Of a stretch of 64,000 bases of DNA, positions 8,360 to 20,100 are shown in pieces. A program made the position numbers and the translations under genes. The stretch comes from Iris pallida. Lineage: Eukaryota > Streptophyta > Magnoliopsida > Asparagales > Iridaceae. The DNA lies in assembly GCA_029216955.1 (NCBI GenBank), contig JANAVB010002199.1, forward strand, positions 13,270,417 through 13,334,416. The letters run 5' to 3'. Every line of letters starts with the position of its first letter. Within the stretch, counting starts at the first letter, position 1. The notes beneath the pieces were generated by a model, which worked only from the letters and a program-made list of their open reading frames with translations, made no database searches and had not been told where the DNA came from.

Positions 8360-11300
8360 ATGGCTCCCAAGCGTTCCTCCGCCGCTGCCAAGGGCAAGGC
8401 CCCCGCCGAGACTTCGGCTAGGGTTGCGCGACGTACTTCTCGTCACGAATCTGCTCATCCCGCGCTGATAGGTAGATAACCAAATCAAAACTCTTTTTAG
8501 GGTTTTGATCTCACTGTTCTTCAGAATCCATCTCTTTTTAGAGATGTGATCATACTGCGCCACCCTTTTTAGGGTTCTGGTTGCACAAATCAGTTCGTTC
8601 TTCATTTTTATGAAGGACGACATTCTGCGCAATCGGTTGAACTGCGCAGACAAAAGTCAGCGCAATTCACTGATTTGCGCATGACTGCCAGCGCAAACTG
8701 ATGACTGTTTGTTTGCGCAGTCTGATTATTGCGCAATCTGATATCGTGCAATCTGATATTGCGCAATCTGATGTTTGTGCAAACTGATGACAGAATCTTT
8801 GACTTGACTTGTACTGAATTTTTGTTTTCTCTGTTTGATGCAGTTAATACCAGAGAAGATCCTGGATATGAGGACTTTGTAGGAACTCTTTCAGAGTCAG
8901 AATACAAGGAGGACCTTTCCTATGTGCACTATCCTCAATATGATCTGCCAACTTCCCGTCAGACTATTTTGATAGCCCAAGATAATGAGACTCTGCTATG
9001 TTTGATGAATGGACAACCTCTGGAGTCAGCAGACGCTGTCATTCACAAGAAGCCATTATTCCTGTTTGGTGATGCTTTTGAGAAAAGCTCTCAACCGAGG
9101 CCAAGGATGGAAGAAAGGATTGTCCATCAGAAGGATAGGACATTCTCGATACCAGATGTTTCCCGCTGCCTCCCCTTATCCCGGTATGCTCATGCGAGCT
9201 ATCCGAGGAAGATGGAATGGAACCTTACACCTTTCCAAGATGCCCGTCCAGGAAGGATGTTTGTGAAGAAGGGGCCGAACAAGAAGGACATGTTCTACAG
9301 TTCCTCAGAACGATATAGTGTCTTGTTAGAAGGTTTGAAACCCGGTTGTATTCTGCCGGAGAATTCTTCCTTGTTATTGCCTGTCAGAACTCCAATATTC
9401 GCAAATAAGTTTGCGAAGGTCGAAGGGAAGTACCCAGATCAGGATCTCAGATTAACTGGACTAGTGAATCCAAATTTTAAGAGATGGAACTGCATAACAA
9501 ACTGGATTTTGACCAAGTTTGAAAATAAACTTCAGCAAATCAATTTGTACCAAGCAGTGCATGCCACTGTTTATGGTTTTGCCCCTAACCCGCAACTGTT
9601 CTTGGCTCTAGCAGAAAGATACAATTACAGAACAGGGACTTTCATGACTCCTGGCAGAAAGATCGGGTTTGCACTTCATGAGATGCAGTACATCTCTTAC
9701 TTGCCAATGGGGGATACCCCATATGAGGAATTTGTCCCAACTAATGATGAGTTGGACAAACTTCGAAAAGAGAACGCAGATATGGTAGCAGTCTTCGAAG
9801 AACTACTATGTCATTATAAAATCTGTTCTCTGTTTTACAAAAGTGCTACATCAAATACCTGCTATTCCTCAAAATAGTTGCCTTATCTGTTCCTTAACCA
9901 CATTAAAGAAACGAAGACCAAGGAACATGATAGATGCTATCCTGACTTCTTTAGACCACTGAGCAGTACAGAAGTGGTGAAACTGATGGAAGAAAGTGGG
10001 GATTTTGATGAAGAGGTGAAGAATGATCATCAATGTCCTCCTCTGAAGAAATGAGATACTCTCGAGAGTTATTTGAGAGTAGGGTATAGATTTATGTCAA
10101 AAGAAGTCCAATTAGCAGGGTTTCTGACGTATTGGCTCCGTCGGTTTGTAGTCCCAGGATCCAGTGCCGTAGACCGCTTCCATCACGGTGTTCTTTTTGC
10201 CGCCGTTAGATTAGTCTTCGGCTACAAGATGGATCTTTTGTCAGCGATGACTTGTAGGTTGAATGCCAGTCTTCGTCTGTACGTTGATCTGATGTTGAAA
10301 GCTAAAGGAGAAAAAGAATTTCCTCGGCTAGAATTGCCGTATACATATCTGTTCGGGTGGTTGCTTCTTCACCATCCTACTTTGATGGACCCCGGCATGG
10401 GACCAGTCGATGGCAGCTTTTTGCGGAGATACTCTCATAGTAAGTGGAAATACACTTCTCTGAGAGATTGTAGATATGCTTTAAAACTGAGCAAAGGATG
10501 GAACTTTTGTTGCACTCCTCCTCCTGCTGGATATGAACAAATGCCGACAAATATGATTGACTCGAAGATGCAACATTTGAGCCGTGCAGCTTTTGAGTGG
10601 TTGAAGACAATTCGACCGTCCCATTTGGTGTATCGGTTTGAAGAAGAATGTTATTTAGAGCCATATCTCCCCAGTCGATTTGCTCGACAGTTCGGGTACG
10701 ACCAATTCCATATGGGAAATGCCATCACGTGCCTTCAAGGAAAGGGTTTCTTGATAGATGGGGCCCGAGCTTGGGCTTATTATAATGCTCGAGATACGAA
10801 AGTAACATTCTCGATGCCAGTAAATAGCAATCATGGCCCTCGGATGCTATTTACATACTCAGTATTCTATACATCTTCGAACACCTTTGCTGAGAATTTC
10901 AATCTCGTGGATAGCTTCGCGTCTTCAACAAGATTGTAGAAGGGAGGAGTCGTCATGTCGCTCCCAGGAAATGATGAGGTGCATGAACCAGTAGATGCAC
11001 CTTTAGAAGCTTCAAGGGACATTATGTTCCCTGAAGAGGTAAACGCAGCACTGCGTATTTCTCTAAAGGTAGGTAGATCTCTAGCCAAGAAGAGGAGAAG
11101 AGAGGAGTCTCCCGCTCCGGCAGCAAAGAAGAGACTGGTCTTAGATCATTCCTCTGAAAAGATTACCACTAGATCTCAATCTCGGCAGCTGGCCGAGACA
11201 ATTCAGCAAGAAGAAGCTACCACACCGACCTCTGTTCAAAGACAAGTCGAGACAATAAATGTAAAGAGTCCTGAAAGACCTCTACACAGAAAGAAAAGGT

Positions 11301-13086
11301 TGGTCCGTAGAAGTCAAGTTTTGTCTTCGATCGTGGCAGATGCTACAGCAGGAATCACCATGTCTTTTCCCACCCCTATTTCTGAATCTGGGAATAAAAC
11401 TTCCAGTCCAGATTTTAGGGAAGAGATTGAGCAGAGGGAAGATTTTGATCCGAGAACTGAGGCCGAAAAGCCCAGAGAAAATATCATGGAGGAAGAGCAA
11501 GATATTGTACGACCTCTTTCACCTATCGCGGAGACGACTCAACTTCCTCCTACTCCTAGGACCCTCCGCGAAAAGGAGGATCGTGAAGTGATTGCATCTC
11601 TAGAAGATTGCAACTACAGCCCGCTGGAGGACTATATTGACCAAGCTGCAACTACCAGCGGGAATGCACCAGAAGAAAGCGAAGATAAGGAGAGCTCTTC
11701 GTCCGAGAATATTGATAAAGATATACAAGATCCCAAAAGGGATGATGAAGTGCATATATCTCCTAATGCTGCCGATGATACCTTAGCTCCTAACAAGGAA
11801 GTTGAGGTAGAAGCATCTCCAGAAACTGTCGCTGATACCTTGAATCCTGAAAAGGATGTTGAGGTAGAGGCATCTCCAGAAAAAGCAGCAGATGAAGAAG
11901 CTCCGGAGGAAACTCCCGCCACTGATCCTCAAGGTATAGAATGAAGTTAGCAATCTCCTTTTAAATAGATTGATAGCTAACATCTTTATTTGTATTTCCT
12001 GCAGATCATGAGACTCCTCCAGCACCTCCGACATGCACGGACATAGTGCCTGTAACGACGATGATTGCTAGTAGCAGTCATCATTTATCCTGTGGTTCTA
12101 AAGCGGGCAGTAGCCAAGCTGTTATGGCTGAAGCTAACTCTGTTCAACTAGAGTCTATTCCTGCAGATGATAGGCTCATTGCTGGATTCAACCATGGTAA
12201 GACAGTTTACATCTTTAATCTTCTTGAACAATAACAAACAACAGGCAAAATGACAATCTTTACTTTTGCAGAGGAACAACCAGGAGGGGCAACTAGCTCC
12301 ACTTTGGCTCCTTTATTCAAAGAGTCCGCTGTCCAGATGCAAGAGATTTAACAACCTGCGGCCTCGTCATCAACAGGAGTAGCTGCAACCCCTGGTGCTT
12401 TGGTGACTAATCAGCTCGTAATCTAATCATTCACCAGATGTTTCTTCGAGTCTTTGGGACCTCTAGTTAATAGAATGATGGATAAAGAAGATGCAGATTT
12501 TTTTATGGTTAGAGGTCCGACTTCTTTCCTGGTGAAGGCCATCCGGGAACAGGGTAATGAGGCTCAGGCCACTCTCCTTGATCATATATTGAATGAGTTA
12601 GAAATCTCCATAAAGAACTACAAGGAACTCAATAAAGGGGAATTGGAACCTCTAGTACAGGCAGAGTTTGAACGAATGGCTCAAGCAGCTGACATTGAAC
12701 GGGTAAATCTCCAAAACCTTTTGGAGGCTTATTCTGCAAAATCTGCTGAGTATCAGTCCAAGCTAGAATCAGTGACCTTGGTGGCTGAGAGAAAAGAGCA
12801 AAGAGCTGCTGAGCTAAGAGCAGAGATTACTCATCTCCAGAAAGAATTAGAAAATAAAGTTACTGATCATCAACTTGCAATCCAACAATTCAATGCTCTG
12901 ATTCAAGAAAGGGATGAGTACGTGGCAGCTCACGATGCCGAGATTACTCGCCGAACGGTGACCATGCCCATTTTCAATGAAGAAAGCGGGATGGAAGAGG
13001 CCAGAAGGAGGGTGATGTCTACTCGTGAAGAGCGGCTACAAACTCTGAAGCAACAGATTGCTAATCTGATAATACCTCCGTCTTAG
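8360..13086 (+). pseudogene. Antisense four-exon PMD-like / coiled-coil gene (element A)
   Basis: Predicted exons: 8360-8471, 8844-11933, 12005-12196 and 12272-13086; each intron has GT-AG ends and phase 1, and the joined frame is continuous. Exon 1 starts MAPKRSSAAAKGKAPAE. Exon 2 holds a PMD-like region (LALAERYNYRTGTFMTPG; LAGFLTYWLRRFVVPGSS), basic clusters (KKRRREE, HRKKRLVRR) and an acidic tail with VEVEASPE repeats. Exon 4 is a coiled coil ending NLIIPPS. PMD proteins are nuclear and some are carried by plant transposons; a role in gene or transposon silencing is known for Arabidopsis MAIN/MAIL1, while the function here is inferred only. Stops at 9875 (TAG), 10052 (TGA) and 10937 (TAG), plus two TAA in exon 4 before 12454, make this copy a pseudogene. 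Confidence 0.82.
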
Positions 13087-13379
13087 CAGAACATTTTGTA
13101 TCTTTATGTGTTTTTGTAATGTCTCATATTTTGATTAATAAAAGACATTTTATTGTGGCTCCATTATTTGTTGCATATCTTGTTCAGATATAAATAATAG
13201 AGATAGAAAATATATTCAGAGGTGCAAGACATGATATATTTCTTGATGATTTTGTAGGAAAATAATTATATTCATTATATCTGCTCAGAGGTAATATGGA
13301 CGTGGCAGAATATATCGAATATTACTATTTCAATTGACAACTTAATCACGGACGATAAGTTGCTGATGTGGATGAATGA
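13087..13379. other. Spacer between the two antisense genes (A)
   Basis: Contains the 3' flank of the PMD gene (ATTAATAAAAGACATTTTAT near 13133) and one copy of a CAGAGGTAATATGGACGTGG motif at 13288 that is repeated several times in D at 44130-44310. No ORF worth naming. Confidence 0.6.
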
Positions 13380-13662
13380 AAATGAATCGTCATAATGAAT
13401 AGATGAACGGATAAACCGTCGGATGGTGATGAACGGGTGAACCGTCAGGTGATAATAAATGAACGGATGAACCGTCGGATAATGATAAATGAATGGATGA
13501 ACCATCGGATGAATGTGAATGAACGGACGAACCGTCGGATGAATATGAACGAATGAATCGTCAGGTTGTAATAAATGAATGGGTGAACCATCAGGTGAAA
13601 TGTGAACGGATGAACCGTCAAATGATTGTGAATGAACGGACGAACCGTCGGATGATGATGTC
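13380..13662. repeat. ACGG-ACCGTC minisatellite upstream of small antisense gene (A)
   Basis: About ten imperfect units of 22-32 bp with the core GAACGGATGAACCGTCGGAT; ACGG and CCGT form short inverted arms within each unit. A homologous, longer array lies at the same place in C (57005-57412). It ends about 25 bp before the TATA box of the next gene. Confidence 0.88.
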
Positions 13663-13687
13663 GTTTTATTATTTGAGGAACCTCTGC

Positions 13688-13697
13688 CTATAAATAG
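13688..13697 (+). promoter_or_regulatory. TATA box of small antisense gene (A)
   Basis: CTATAAATAG, 47 bp before the position homologous to the start codon in C. Confidence 0.7.
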
Positions 13698-13743
13698 AAC
13701 AAAAATCTGACAGAAATGAACACTTCCACTTTTCAACATAAAA

Positions 13744-14067
13744 ATATCGTCTGGAGATGCATCCAAGCAAGCTGAAATTGCCCCGAAGGTTGAGACGGGC
13801 ATTGAAGAACGTTCTGCTGATCCAGTTCAGCCAATGCAAATAGAAGCAGGCGAAGGTTCGTCTGCGCCCAAGCTACCACGAGACATCCTGGATTTTCTGC
13901 TTGAACTAGGAAAAACTGAAGAGGAGGAAGCCATGAGGATAGCTGCTTGCAAGTTCCTCGTGGGCTCCAGCAAGGAGGTTCTCGGCTCTTTTGCTGACCG
14001 TGTCTTTGAGAAGGACGGCAGTGGTCCGCGTCCCAATGTTAAGAAGGATGATAGTGATCTCCCTTAA
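13744..14067 (+). pseudogene. Small antisense gene, start codon lost (A)
   Basis: The frame is open and colinear with the 106-residue ORF of C (57503-57823), but the start ATG is ATA at 13744. The conserved central part includes LPRDILDFLLELGKTEEEEA and CKFLVGSSKEVLGSFADR. The protein is short, charged, without membrane segment or recognised domain; I do not know its function. It faces gag-pol tail to tail: its stop is at 14067 and the integrase stop at 14148. Confidence 0.7.
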
Positions 14068-14091
14068 TATCATGTACTATCATTCATGATG

Positions 14092-14107
14092 AAATAAAAT
14101 TTTATTT
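14092..14107. terminator. Palindromic AATAAA poly(A) signal shared by convergent genes (A)
   Basis: AAATAAAATTTTATTT is a perfect 16-bp palindrome and offers AATAAA on both strands, 25 bp after the small antisense gene and 41 bp after the gag-pol stop. C has the same sequence with seven central bases (57846-57868). The dual use is inference. Confidence 0.55.
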
Positions 14108-14147
14108 ATGAACTTGAACTTGTCTGATGATTTACAAGCATTTTTAT

Positions 14148-17100
14148 TTACACATAGTACTTTTTAAGGAACTTGCCATTGATAGGCATCATTGCAATTC
14201 GACCGTCGAGCTCTGAGAGTTGATAGGCTCCATTTGAGAAGACTTTGCTTACAACATAGGGACCTTCCCACTTCGCGTCGAATTTGCCTTTGCTCATATG
14301 AGTCATAGTCATAGGACGTCTGACTGTTAGAACAAGTTCTCCTTGTTGAAAAGCTCTAACTTTAACTTTGCGGTTGAAAGTCTTCGAGATGCGGGCTTGG
14401 TATAACTCAATATGTTGTTGAGCCATTAACCGCTTCTCGTCAAGTGCTTCTAATTCTTGAAGTCGAAGAAAATCATTGTTCTCTGTAGTGAGCTCGTTAG
14501 CAATGGCAATCCTTAAAGAAGGAATTTGAAGTTCCAGAGGAAGAACAGCTTCACAACCATACACCAAAGAGAAAGGTGTAAAGCCTGTAGGGTTGCGGAC
14601 CGTAGTTCGGTAGGCCCATAGACAATCGCCAAGCTTTTCACTCCAATTCTGTTTATTAGTGGATACAAACTTCTTGAGGGGCTTGATAATGGTTTTGTTA
14701 AAAGCTTCAGCTAATCCATTAGTAGCAGGATTGTAAGCTGTAGAAGCGACATTGTCAATTCGGTGATCATCGTAAAATCTGGTGAACTTCTGGCTGATGA
14801 ATTGAGGTCCGTTGTCGTGGATAATTCGTCGAGGTACACCAAATCTATAGATGACATGGTGTTTGACAAAATTGATGACACTGCTGGTCTTAACTTCAGC
14901 CAGAGGTATAGCTTTGGCCTATTTGGAGAAGTAATCGGTTATTGCTAGTATAAACCGATGTCCTCTAGAAGAAGGAGGATTGATAGGACCTATGACATCC
15001 ATGCCCCAAGCTTCAAAAGGCCAGGAAGCAGCAGTCGGATAAAGAAATTCCGACGGTTGATGAATAAAATCTGCATGGATTTGACAGGCTCGGCATTTTC
15101 TTGCATATTCGATGGCGTCTGATACCATAGAGGGCCAGTAGTAACCCATTCGTCGGATGCGATCCTGTAGTTTAGGACCGGGTTGATGTGCTCCACAGAC
15201 ACCGTCGTGAGCTTCACGCAACACCTGTTTTACCTCGTCACCAGCGAGACAGCGTTAGAGAAGACCGTCATAGGTTCGCCGATAAAGAGTCTTGGTGGTT
15301 TGATTGTAGTAGAATCGGAGAGATTGTCGTCGAACACTTGTAGCCTCCTTAGGATCTTCAGGGAGTATGTCGTGAACCACGAAGTCGATGAAAGGAGTTC
15401 TCCAATCTTCATCGATAACGTTGACTTCAACAAAGTTGCTGAACTCAATATTACGATTATTTTCGATACAGGACAATTCTCGATTGGAGATAACTACCAC
15501 TTGTTGTCTCTTAATAGGGATGGCTAAGACAGCTGCAAGGTTGGCTAAGGCGTCTGCTTCGGTATTACAAGCTCGACGAACATAGTCGATGAAAAAAGCT
15601 TTGAATGATGTAGCCATGTTGATCGTTGCTTCATGATAAGGCACCAGATCTTGATGTCGAACTTCATAGGTTCCTCTAACCTGATTGACAACTAGCTTAG
15701 AGTCGCCGTAAACTTCGAGATATTCGATATCCAATTGCTTGGCTAACTGAAGGCCGATGAGTAGAGCATTATACTCCGCTACATTGTTGGAACAGGGTTC
15801 ATCTAGAGAGTAAGCTCTTTGGATGGTTAATCCATCTGGAGAAACAAGAACAACTCCGACTCCTGCTATAATGGCACCATTTGGTCCAATTCTGGATGCA
15901 CCATCGAAGAATAGATGCCAGGTCGGAAATTCTTCAGAGATCAAATTGACTTCCAATGTCTCGTCTGGAATTTTATCGTAAAGCTTGGATGTTTCTGGTA
16001 CGGGATGAGCCGCCAAGAAATCTGCCAGTGCTTGACCTTTGACAGACTTTTGAGGAACATAAACCATGTCATATTGGGCTAGAAGAATGGCCCATGTAGC
16101 CAACCGAGAATTGAGTGTACTGGGCTTTTTCATGAGTACCCGAAGAGGGTTAACTCGAGATATGACATGAATAGTTTCACCGATGATATAATGCCTTGTC
16201 TTTTGAACAGCGAACATAAGGGCTAGATATTCTTTTTTAACCGGACTATAACGGTGTTCAGCACCAATCATAGTACGACTGAGATAGTAGATGGCCTGTT
16301 CATAACCTTCTTTATTCTTTTGGGCGAGTAAAGCACCCAATGAATGGTCCATAGCACGGACGTACATTAAGAATGGAATGCCCGAGATTGGTGGCACCAA
16401 GACTGATGGGTTTATGAGATATCGTTTGATGTCGTCGAATGCTTGTTGACATTCTTCAGTCCAAATAAAAGATACACCCTTCTTCATTAATTGAGTGAAT
16501 GGTCTGCAGCGTCCAGACAAGTTCGAAATGAATCTCCTGATGTACGCAAGTCGACCTTGGAATCCTCGTAGCTCTTTTAGGTTGCGTGGAGGACGCATCT
16601 TTTGAATGGCTTTGATCTTCTCGGGATCCACGTGTATACCCTTAGAGGTAATGACGAAGCCAAGAAACTTACCACTAGAGACACCCAAGAATGACTTGGT
16701 GGAATTCATCTTGAGTTGATGTTGGCGCATGAGATTGAAGATAGTTCTCAAGTCTTGGATGTGATCTTCCTTCAGACGACTTTTGACAGCAATATCGTCA
16801 ACATAGCATTCGACAGTCTTACGAAGATGTTCTCTAAAAATGCTACTCATAGCCCGTTGGTAAGTTGCACCAGCGTTATTGAGACCAAATGGCATCACTG
16901 TGTAGCAATAGACTCCCCGAGGAGTGCGGAAGGATGTGTATTTTTCATCTTCAGGATTCATCTTGATCTGATTGTATCCAGAGAATCCATCCATAAAAGA
17001 TATTCGTTCGAACCCACAGGTATTGTCAATCATGACGTCCGTAATAGGGAGAGAAAATTCCTCTTTTGGACATGCTTCATTACGATCCCGAAAATCGATA

Positions 17101-20100
17101 CAGACTCGAACCTTGCCGGTTTTCTTCAGGACTGGAACAACGTTGGCTACCCAATCAAGATGTTGTTCTTCTCGAATAAAACCATAAGCGATGAGCTTCT
17201 TGACTTCATCATCGATTGCATCCATCATTTTCGGTTTGAATTGCCGTTGTTGTTGTTTGACTGGTTTTGCATTCGGCAGAATATTCAATTTGTGAGTAGC
17301 GATTTTGGGATCTAGTCCTGGCATGTCTTCATAACTCCAGGCAAAGACATCAATGTATTCTTTAATCAGAAGAATTAATTCTTGCTTGTCTGTTTCTGGA
17401 AGGTTCTTGCTGATGAATATTAGACGAGGTGACCCATTATCTCCTACATCAATTTGAACCAATTGATCTTCGATAGGAGGTTCTCTTTGTTCGAATCGGA
17501 GTACCCACTGATTGTCCATCTGTTGAGCCCAAGGATCTGTTTCAGAACTTTCTTCAATGTCTCCGTCATAACCTTCTGGAAGTTCAGCAGAGACCATATT
17601 GGAAGATACGACCAGTCGATGAACATCACCAATGCTAGTGTCAGAATCCCATGATCTGGAATCAGAAGAGTTAGAATGCTCCTCGCTATCAGATTCAGAG
17701 CCTGCTAGGGATAACAGCGGAGGAGAAGCATATCCGAGACCTCTTTTGGTTCTGCTGTAATACATCTCTGAATTTCCTTGTGGAACAGCGATACGGAGAG
17801 GAGTTTTTCTACCTTTACCGTAATTGAGGCCGCTCTTGAAGTCGTAACCCATCTTTCGGACGATGTCTTTTGATTGTTGACTGTAACGACGGAGTTGAAG
17901 ATGCCCCGTGTCGTTAACTTTGCTATCATCCGTATAGCTGAATTTTTGTTCCGGTCCTTTACTAAAAAGTATTGGACGTTCGCCTTTCTTACGAGCAGGA
18001 ACAATACGATATGAATCCTTTGGGTGTTCACATGAAACTTCTATTTGAAGAGATTGCACAACTCCCATTGTAAATGATTTGAAGCTATTTAACATATCCA
18101 AATAACATTTAGTATGATAAATAACATCAGTATACTGGAAAGTATATGCTTTTTCATTAATTTGTACATCCGTATTTACAGCAGGACCTTTAGCCTTAGC
18201 AGGCTTGGTCAGATTGATTACAAGAGGGGGAGAAGAAGAACGTGGAGGAGGATTAGCTTTGTTACGACGGAGGTCGATAACAAGCGGCTCAGAGGAGGTG
18301 AGCTCCCTTTTCTCCTTGTTATGAGATAGATCGATAACAAGTGGCTCAGAAGAAGTGAGCTGCTTTTTATCCTTGTTATGAGATAGATCGATAACTAGTG
18401 GCTCAGAAGAAGTGAGCTGCTTTTTATCCTTGTTACGAGGTAAGTCAATAACAAGTGGCTCAGGAGAGATGAGCTCCCTTTTGTCCTGATCATCATCAAT
18501 AGATTGTTTCTGGACTGGCAAGTGAATAGCCAGTGGTTTAGAAGACTGAGGATGAGAAACACGCCCTTTAACAGGTATAATAAGAGTGTCTTTGGGCACT
18601 GCTTCTTGGTCTTCTTCAGTATCCATGGCCGATACCACTTTCATAAATTCTTTCTTATACATACGAGCGTTACTGCAGTATGCTTCGACACCCTTAAAAC
18701 GATAAAGGTCTGCAACTTCTTTGTGAACTTCTCCTTTGTCATCGACATATTTAAAGCATTGATGAAGAGTTGATGGAACAACATTATGTTCATGGAGGAA
18801 GGGTCTTCCCAGAAGAGCGTTGTAATAACAACCATGATTATCAATGATATAGAAGGTCACCTTTGTGCGAAGATTGCCTATTTGGAGTTTTAGGCGAATC
18901 TTATCCAAAGGTTCACTCCTTCCTTGGTTGAATCCCAAGATAGTAGTGATTGTGCTTGAAAGACTATGCACTAGTATCTTTAATGCATCCAGCATCGTCT
19001 TTGGCATGATGCTGAGAGCAGACCCTAGATCTATCAGGATACGATCGACTTTCATCGAATCGACATACCCTGTATAGTAGAGAGGACGATCATGTCTATT
19101 ATCCTCCAGCAGCATATCATCCTGAGTGAAAGTGATGTTTGGAATCAACTCCAGAACACTATGACAGTGACGGCAAGAGACTGGTTCTGATTCCGGCTTT
19201 TTGAGAACAGGTAAGCAAGTTTCAGCCTGCATCAGAGCTTCACTTAAAGTTTCTCGAGTCTCTTTGGAAAGGTGCAAGAGCTCGAAGATTGATAGCCTAG
19301 TCGGTGTATTGGCTAATTGAGCCAATATATCAAAGTTGTACGGCTTTTCAAGTCCTGTAGGAGATGATTTCTTCAAGGGTTTGTCAAAGCGGACTTGTTG
19401 CTTGCCTTTGTCAGCAACCACCGGCTTGGGAGGAATAGGCACTACAACTGGTGAGGATGTGGAAGGAATCTCTTCAGAGGAAGTAGATTGTACTGGAACA
19501 GGTTCAGAAGAAGAGACAGGATTCTCTTGAGTATCAGGATACTCTTTCAAGTAAGCTTTTCCTGATCTGGTGCCTAACAGAATTTCTTCGTCAACTATGG
19601 GGTCAAAAGACACCATGTTGCAAGTCTTTGTCTTGCCTTTGGAGCGGTCTTTCTTCTTAGAAGAAGAGGAAACTTCGAACTCGAAAACAAGATCTGGATG
19701 GATCCACATAACTTCGCCGTTGTCAAGAGACAAGGGAACAAGACCTTCACTTGGTGGAGGCGGGAGATTCTCAATCTCAAGAGTAGCTTTGGGAATAGGA
19801 ATGACACCGTGCGATACCATTTGAGGAGGGAAGTCACCAAACTAGACTGAAACTATATTTGTAGTAACAGTCTTCTCGTCTTGCTGCAGAGTGACAACAT
19901 CAGCATTGACAAGCTCTTGAATTTTACCTTTGAGCACGTAGCATGCTCGAGTAGGGTGTCCAATGAACCTGTGGTAGATACAGTATTTAGGATGATCTGT
20001 CTTACCGACTTCATCAGGTTTCTTTGGGTCTGGAAGTTGAATCTTATTGCTTTTGAGTAAACAATCAAAGATGCTTGCGGTGTCATTTTCGTCGAAGGAA

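Noticed and set aside
13275..13802. 175-codon minus-strand frame between A genes
   Set aside because: Ser/His/Pro-rich translation of the minisatellite; interrupted in C.
16716..17315. 199-codon plus-strand frame
   Set aside because: Mirror frame of the RT domain of A; the minus strand carries all conserved RT motifs.
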